This document shows positions 35,701 through 64,000 of a DNA stretch of 64,000 nt, piece after piece. Positions within the stretch are counted from its first letter, which is position 1. Each line of letters begins with the position of its first letter. Position numbers and translations under genes: made by a program. The notes under the pieces are model-generated. The model was not told where the DNA came from, did no database searches, and saw only the letters and a program-made list of their open reading frames with translations. The DNA lies in the NCBI GenBank assembly GCA_003508835.1, contig PUFA01000545.1, positions 1-64,000 on the forward strand, read 5' to 3'. Source of the stretch: Eonycteris spelaea (taxonomy: Eukaryota; Chordata; Mammalia; Chiroptera; Pteropodidae).

Positions 35701-36209
35701 CACATAAGGGGGCAAGACTATTTATAATTGATCACTACACAACCAGTATATAGCATAGTGCCTGACGCGCAGTATAAAATCAATAAATACTGAATAACAG
35801 AATCAAAGGGATGACATTGGACAAAGACCTAAGGAGCAAACACTGTGATTCTTTAAGTCTTGCACTGATAATTCTTTTATACTTTATTTAACTCATGTTC
35901 GTTCGAGGGCTAGCAGATTGCTTTAAATTCCCATTGGTTTATATCTTGTGTATCTTGAACATTACACTTATTCCAGCTAACTTGCCAATTTTCTAGTCAT
36001 AAGCTCTTGCTATATTCAGTAAGTTCTCTGTTAAAACCCCACTATTTTGGTGTCATCATCTGGATTATTGAAGTTATTCAATGTAAACTGTCTTAATGTC
36101 CTTATTCTGGGTGGCTCTTGGATCCTGTCCTCCACAAAGAGCATTCTGGGAGAGTTTCTGAGTTGGGGAAGGAAAGCGTGGAAGATATTCCCTTATTCCT
36201 GCGGCAAAC

Positions 36210-37235
36210 AGGATCATTAAGATGCCTCTATTTGCAAATCATTTACTTGATTAGGGTCTAGTATCCAGAATGTATGACAACTCTTACAACTCGACAATAA
36301 AATAACAACCCAATTAAAAATGGGCAAAAGATTTGACTAGACATTTCTCCAAAAAAGATATATAAAAGACCAATAACATGTGAAAAAGTGCTCAACATCA
36401 TAAGCCAGTGGGGAAAGGTGAATTAAAACAACAAATAGATACTCCTTCACAGACACCACGATGGCCATGATCAAAAAGATAGACAAAAATAATTTTTGGT
36501 GAGGATGTGACAAAATCAGAACCACCACCCCCCCCCTTACACATACATAGATTCCTGATGGGAATATAAAAATGACGAAGCAGCTTTGGAAAACACTCTT
36601 GGCAGTTCCTCAAAAGGTTGATCATTAAGTTTTCATATGACCCAGCAATTCTACTCTGAAATATATACACCCAAGAGAACTAAAAACATATGTCCTCAAA
36701 AAACTTGTACGCCAACGTTCATAGTAGTGTTGGTCATTACATTTAAGAAGTGGAAACAACCCAAACGTCCATTAACTGAGGAATGACTAAACAAAATGTG
36801 TTATATCCATGTAATAAAACATTATTCAGCTATAAAACATTGAAGTTCCTTTTCAATGATTCATTACTTTTTATTGATTCACACTATAACATGGATGGAC
36901 CTTGAAAGAAGTTAAGTGAAGTAAAAGAAGTTTAAGTGAAGTTAAGTGAAAAAAGCCATACACCAACAACCACATAGTGTATGATTTCATGCATATGAAA
37001 TACCCAGAAGATGAAAATCCATAGAAACAGAAAGTAGATTAGGGGTTGCCAGGGGCTGGGAAAGAGGTGGGGATTGACTGCTTAGGTTCTGGGATTTTGG
37101 GGGGAGATGATAAAAATGCTCTGAAATTAGATAGTGGTAGTGATTGTACAACTTTGTGAATATACTAAAACCCATTGAATTATACACTGTAAAGGGTGAA
37201 TTTTATGTCATGCGAATTATATCTCAGCTTTTAAA
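36210..37235 (+). mobile_element. L1 3' end
   Basis: Sense-oriented L1 ORF2 end/3' UTR, with ATGGGCAAAAGATTTGA near 36320, AACATGGATGGACCTTGA near 36889 and GGGGTTGCCAGGGGCTGGG near 37042, ending at an A-run near 37228. Confidence 0.65.
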
Positions 37236-37479
37236 AAAAGTTCCTTACTTTATTTGGTACTCATCCTTAATACAGCCACTAAAATCAGAGGCACATCTAA
37301 AGATGCACTACACCTATAATGTGTATATATATTATAGTTCTTAGTTATATTTGGTTTTTATATATGTATTATATAACGCATATACACATGCATACACGTA
37401 TAGATGTAAATGAATAATTGAAATAACATTAGGAATGTCCCGAGTCAAGCAGTCCCAGCTAAGGCAAAAGAGGTTCTGC

Positions 37480-53542
<16,063 letters not shown>

Positions 53543-55164
53543 TCAGGACCATTCTCTGAACCCAGGCAAAGGCAAGCATTTAGACCAGGAGGCAAAAGAA
53601 CTTTTTCTTGACTGCATGGACTGGCTCCTGCTTTTATGCCCCGACATGAGGTTTTATGTTGCCTCCTACATTCAGTGAGGTCTTTGAGTCCATCTAATCT
53701 GTTTTCTAGAGATGGGCTTTTCTAAATCTTTCTGAGTATGGGTCTTCTGTGCTATTTTTGTCCACTTGATGTAAACTTCTTCAGCTGTGTAGAAACGCTA
53801 TGACTAGATCAATGCTGGAGTATCTCTAGCTTCTAAAGTAGCTGTTTTTATTCCTTTTTCAAAGTTAGTATAATGTATAAAGATTTTGAAAAAAATATTA
53901 TGATGCATCATAGAAAAAAGTAGCATGGATTATATTTAAAGTTATAGCAGGTTAGATGCTTTTAAGTAACTCTGTCTTTCTTCTTAGACTGGCAGGTATC
54001 GGCTATGTTTTAACTCTCTGTATTGTCAGAGAAAAATCCATGAAAAGGCAGACTCTGCATAAAGCCTCCTTTATTTCAGATATGAGAGCTATAGGTGAGC
54101 CATCCTTTATCAGACTTTGCACTTAAAGAAGAAAAGATGGATTGAAGTAAGGGGATAGGATAGCTGAGATGTAAATGAAAATGGAGCCTCAGTGAGCAAC
54201 ACAAAACAGCTACCATCCTGTCGAACAGCTAAGAATCCTGCTTCCATGTGTGTGCACATGGGAGGAGATATTATAGAGTAAGAAATGATGCTGAGATATA
54301 AAAAAAAATATCTGTTGAGTATCTTTTATTTCATATTTGCTATTTGTGGATAAGTCTTTTATATAAGTATTTAATGCCATGCTGCTTCAATGATAGCCGT
54401 ATGTAGTGTTTGTATTCATGTTTTAATCTGTTCACCTGTATTACAGGGTATTGGGGCAGGAAGAGTGTTTTAACCTCCTTTTATTATCTATAGTGGATAG
54501 CACTTATTAGGTGCCCGAGATGTGTATGTGAAGTGCTGTTGGTAAATCCTAGGGCATTTTTTTTTTTTTGCTTTTTTTCTGATTTTCTTATTTGGAAGGA
54601 AAAGTAGGTTAGAGTGGGAGTAGACATGAACTAGCAAGAACTGGGAGAAAGAGGTGAAGATCCTAGGAAAGCCCAGGGTGGTACCATCCATCTTCCCAGT
54701 CATTCGCCTACATTCAGTGAGGTCTTTGCAAATGAGTCTTACTCTCCACCTCATTTTCTGTTAGGCATGTGGATAAACAACCATAACCTTCACACAATTC
54801 CTTGACTTCAACTCCAAACAATGACCTTTACCTTTATCTTCATGCCACTTTAGCTACAGACTGCCTTGGCCACAGCCTGGATGTCATCTACACCACCTCT
54901 GAAATCCAATATTCTTTTTTGTGCCCACAGCCTCCTATCATTGCTACTCTCATGCTCTCACTTCCACTAAACCTGTTTGGTTTTGTTTTTAGATTCGAAG
55001 GGTGATTATTTTATTGTAGTAATAATCAAAAGAGTTCAAGTTTCCCAAATCCCATAGCCAATAAGTGATGCAGCCAGAAATCTGACTTTACAACTATGCT
55101 GAGCCACTACTCCTGTGGGATTTAATATATATACATATATATGTATATATGTATATATATTTAT
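53543..55164 (+). other. STEEP1: STEEP1 3' UTR and downstream flank
   Basis: The 3' UTR starts here, but no canonical AATAAA is evident in the first kilobase, so its end is not assigned. From about 54.3 kb on I see only A/T-rich sequence, a T-run near 54558 and a short (AT)n/(TATATG)n tract near 55125-55160. Confidence 0.4.
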
Positions 55165-57830
55165 GAGAACAGATTGCAATTTCATTCGGAGACACCAAGT
55201 AAAGTGCAATGTAGAGACAATTGCATATGGCCACAGCCGATGAAGTGGTGGCCTTCTTTGGACAGCACTGCTCCATCACAAGGGGAAGGAGGTATCTTCT
55301 TTGTTGTCTGCCCCGGATGGTAGGCCAACAGGGGATGCTTTTGTCCTTTTTTGCTTGTGAGGAATATGTACAGAATACATTGAGGACACATAAAGACTTG
55401 TTGGATAACAGATACGTTGAACTCCTTGGGAGCACAGCAGCCGAAGTTCAGCAGGTGCTGAATTGTTTCTTCTTGGCACTTCTCATTCCACTTCCAACCC
55501 CTCCCGTGATTCCAGTACTGTGTCAGCAATTTGTGCCCCCACAAATGTTAGAGACTGTATATGCCTTTGAGGTCTTCCCTCTGTGGCCACAATTGAGGAA
55601 ATTCTGGACTTTATGGCGGAGTTTTCCACAGATATTCGAACTCACTGGGTTCACATGGTATTGGATCACCAGCGCCTCCCCTCAGGAGATGCCTTTATCC
55701 TGATGAAATCTGCGGACAGAGCGTTTATGGCTGCACAGAAGTGTCAAAAAGAAATGAAGGACAGGTGCACTGAAGTCTTTTGATGTTCTGCTAAGGAAAT
55801 GAATTTCGTGTTAATGGGGTTGCACTTCAGATCGAAATGGCTTATCCCCACCACCATGTAAGTTACATGCCTCTCTCCTTCCTACACATTTCCAGCTCCT
55901 GCAGCAGGTAGTTCTACTGAAGCTGCCATTTATCAGCCCTCTGTGCTTTTGGATCCATGAACACTGCGGCCCTTCACAGCATGCTACCCAGCGGGCACTT
56001 AGCTCTTCATGAACGACACAGCATACTATCCCAGCACCCCAGGTTCACCCAGTAGTCTTGGCTACTTCCCTGCAGCTGCTAATCTTAGCGGTGTCCCTCC
56101 ACAGCCTGGCATGGTGGTCAGAATGCAAGGCCTGGCCTATAATACTAGAGTTAAGGAAGTTCTTAACTTCTTCCAAGGCTACCAGTATGCAACTGAGGAT
56201 GGACATGAATACACAAATGATCAGGCCATGACTCTACCCAAAAAGTGAGTTTGTTTTTAAGGGGCCCCAGCAATTATACCATCCTCAGAAAGAAGTATAT
56301 GAAAGATGTATGGTGATTCTCAAACCTTCAGTCATAAGACAGCTTCTAGCAACTTCAGGGAAGTTTGCCTATAATCTGGCTGCTGTACTTTTAGCAAACC
56401 TAATTAATAGGACAGAAGGCTTGTGCCCTATCTTTTGGTGGAGTGGGAAACTTGAGCCAGTAAAGCCAAATCCTTATAGCAAGAAGCACGCCTGGCTCCT
56501 TGCCGATTGCAAACAGGCATTTAAAATGTGAATTAGAAATCAGATGTCTCCATTGCTTCCAACCAGTGAGGCATCAAAGGTGTTTCTTAAGTTTCATGTC
56601 TTGGGGAAAAATAATACTTCACTTATGTCTACCATCTTCATCAGGAACTGTCATGGAAGCTTCATTTTTATGTGTTCCAACTCTTCTCTCTTCATCTCTC
56701 TATTTTCTGCATAATCACGCCCTCTTACTAAATAATTCAAGAACAAGGTCTTAGAATACTTAAATCATATACTTAAGAAATAAAACTAATATTTGCCCAA
56801 CTCTTGGCAATAATGATGTCTTAGAGATACAAACTAATGAAAATGATTTTCAAAACACCTTGGGATAAATGAGAAGAAATAGTGTACACACCTCAACACA
56901 TACATAGTTAAAAAGTTGGGTCTTTTTTCTCAGCAGGTAGCAGATGAAAATAAGAATGAACCAGGGCACAAAATGAGAAACCAAATACGAAGCACCTATG
57001 TGTAATTGGTAAATTCTACTCTGATCTGTAATTGAATATCGTGATTTCATATGTATAATTTATATTGTACTTTTCCTGTTATTGATGGTTTGGACTTTAA
57101 TAAGAGAAATTCCTGTTTTTAATATCACAAAAAATGAGAATATTTGAACAATGTAGTCGATAGGTCAATGCATTAACTGAATTGAATGCTTGTATATATT
57201 AAAATAGCCTTAAACCTTTTTCTGTAATGCCTTAACTGTCAAATAATTAAAACTTTTTGAAGCATTGTAGTCAGCATGCTAGACTGAAAGGTAAACCTGA
57301 TGTGGTTGAAGTAGGTACTGATGCTGTGTATAGCACTATTTGTTTAGTTGTATTTTTGCTACAAACGTGCAATATTAGAGTCCAGTTAGTACTGCTGCCT
57401 CATGTAACTCCAAAGAAGACAGGATTTCACTAACTCAGCGCATGTTTCTTTAAGTTACTCATCGTCCTTTCTTTACTTGAACACAATGCCACACAGAATT
57501 AAGTGGCTGCTATTTTTATTTGCTTTGCATGACTTTATGTACACCTTGTAGAACCAAACACCCCCTGTTCACTTGACTAGCAATGGCCTTTAACTGCAGC
57601 AGGAAAAAAAAAATGTATGTGAAATTTAGTGGTAACTGGAACTTATGATCAGAAAAAGTTCTTTATACTTGATGCCTTCGATGTTGTCTGCCCAAAGTTC
57701 TGAAAGACTTTAAGATAGGCAGTAATATTTATGTACAATACTATTGAGTTTTTGTAGAATTGTTGAATTTGATTATAAAATTCACCTGTTTAATCTCAAA
57801 ATAAAAAGAATTGCTTAGAGGACTTTCTGT
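55165..57830 (+). pseudogene. ESRP1P: ESRP1 (RBM35A) processed pseudogene, 5'-truncated
   Basis: Intronless sequence matching the C-terminal half and 3' UTR of epithelial splicing regulatory protein 1. Recognisable pieces in order: [10 protein letters not shown] then [18 protein letters not shown] (RRM2), [25 protein letters not shown] (RRM3, near 55725-55770), [20 protein letters not shown] then [20 protein letters not shown], and [12 protein letters not shown] near 56200. Frames change between about 55490 and 55583, and in-frame stops occur, for example at 55781-55783. The ORF fragment ends at 56248; 3' UTR-like sequence follows to an AATAAA at 57800-57805. The full-length gene has three RRM domains and regulates epithelial alternative splicing. 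This copy lacks the first RRM and promoter and is dead. No clear poly(A) tail or target-site duplication is visible. Confidence 0.85.
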
Positions 57831-57940
57831 AGCAAATGTTTGGTTACTGGTCTGCATATTTTCTGCAATATTCATCCTAAGATAACTAATCTTAAACCAT
57901 TTTAATATCTAGTTCAAATTACTCATTTTACTTCATATTT

Positions 57941-63987
<6,047 letters not shown>

Positions 63988-64000
63988 GTTTTTTTTTTTC

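Larger units (their letters stand above)
28801..37479. other. Spacer between UBE2A and STEEP1
   Basis: The two genes are divergent, about 9.2 kb between start codons. The spacer holds the L2, LTR, 5S SINE, MLT1, hAT and L1 copies listed. The stretches 28.8-29.5, 30.6-31.3, 31.5-32.2 and 35.7-36.2 kb hold nothing I can assign. Confidence 0.6.

Noticed and set aside
54802..55005. Small ORF past STEEP1
   Set aside because: No similarity or codon signal; in A/T-rich flank.

Overview
This is mammalian nuclear DNA: split genes with GT-AG introns, CpG-island promoters, and a dense background of L1, L2, MIR, MaLR-type LTR and hAT fossils. Three genes are recognisable: NKRF (+ strand), UBE2A (- strand) and STEEP1/CXorf56 (+ strand). 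From established knowledge these are neighbours on the mammalian X chromosome (human Xq24), so the window is that X block, probably in inverted orientation relative to the human reference. There are no Alu elements. Three SINEs are derived from 5S rRNA; in mammals such SINEs are known mainly from Old World fruit bats (Pteropodidae) and one rodent, the springhare. With the Laurasiatheria-like L1 tails this points to a fruit bat. The species assignment is inference.

Layout. 1-4.2 kb: gene-free, with L1 and MIR fossils. 4.2-5.1 kb: CpG island and NKRF exon 1. 5.0-13.0 kb: NKRF intron 1 with nested L1 copies. 13.0-17.1 kb: NKRF coding exons 2 and 3 and the 3' UTR. 17.1-19.7 kb: spacer between the tail-to-tail NKRF and UBE2A genes, with a perfect hairpin and a G-rich tract. 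19.7-28.4 kb: UBE2A in six coding exons on the minus strand, with its CpG island to 28.8 kb. 28.8-37.5 kb: repeat-rich spacer with 5S SINEs, an MLT1-like LTR, a nearly end-to-end hAT transposon and an L1 tail. 37.5-53.5 kb: STEEP1 in seven coding exons, its introns filled with L2, MIR, L1 and MaLR copies and microsatellites. 55.2-57.8 kb: an ESRP1 processed pseudogene. 57.9-64.0 kb: one old L1 on the minus strand, with a composite secondary insertion.

The three genes are not an operon and have separate promoters. NKRF is a nucleolar and nuclear RNA-binding factor that represses NF-kB target promoters and recruits XRN2 and DHX15 in rRNA processing. UBE2A is the RAD6A ubiquitin-conjugating enzyme. 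STEEP1 promotes STING exit from the ER.

UBE2A is intact. NKRF carries a 2-bp insertion and STEEP1 two separate 1-bp deletions relative to the conserved proteins. All three lie in short homopolymer or dinucleotide runs, and when they are discounted the coding lengths are exactly those of the family (690 and 222 residues). Assembly or sequencing error is the likeliest cause, but genuine inactivation of an NF-kB repressor and a STING-pathway factor in a bat would matter and is easily checked. The most interesting coding signal is in NKRF exon 1. It encodes an XRN2-binding (XTBD) domain in a frame with no AUG, while a strong-context AUG in another frame opens a 93-codon upstream ORF that ends at a UGAUG overlapping the canonical NKRF start.
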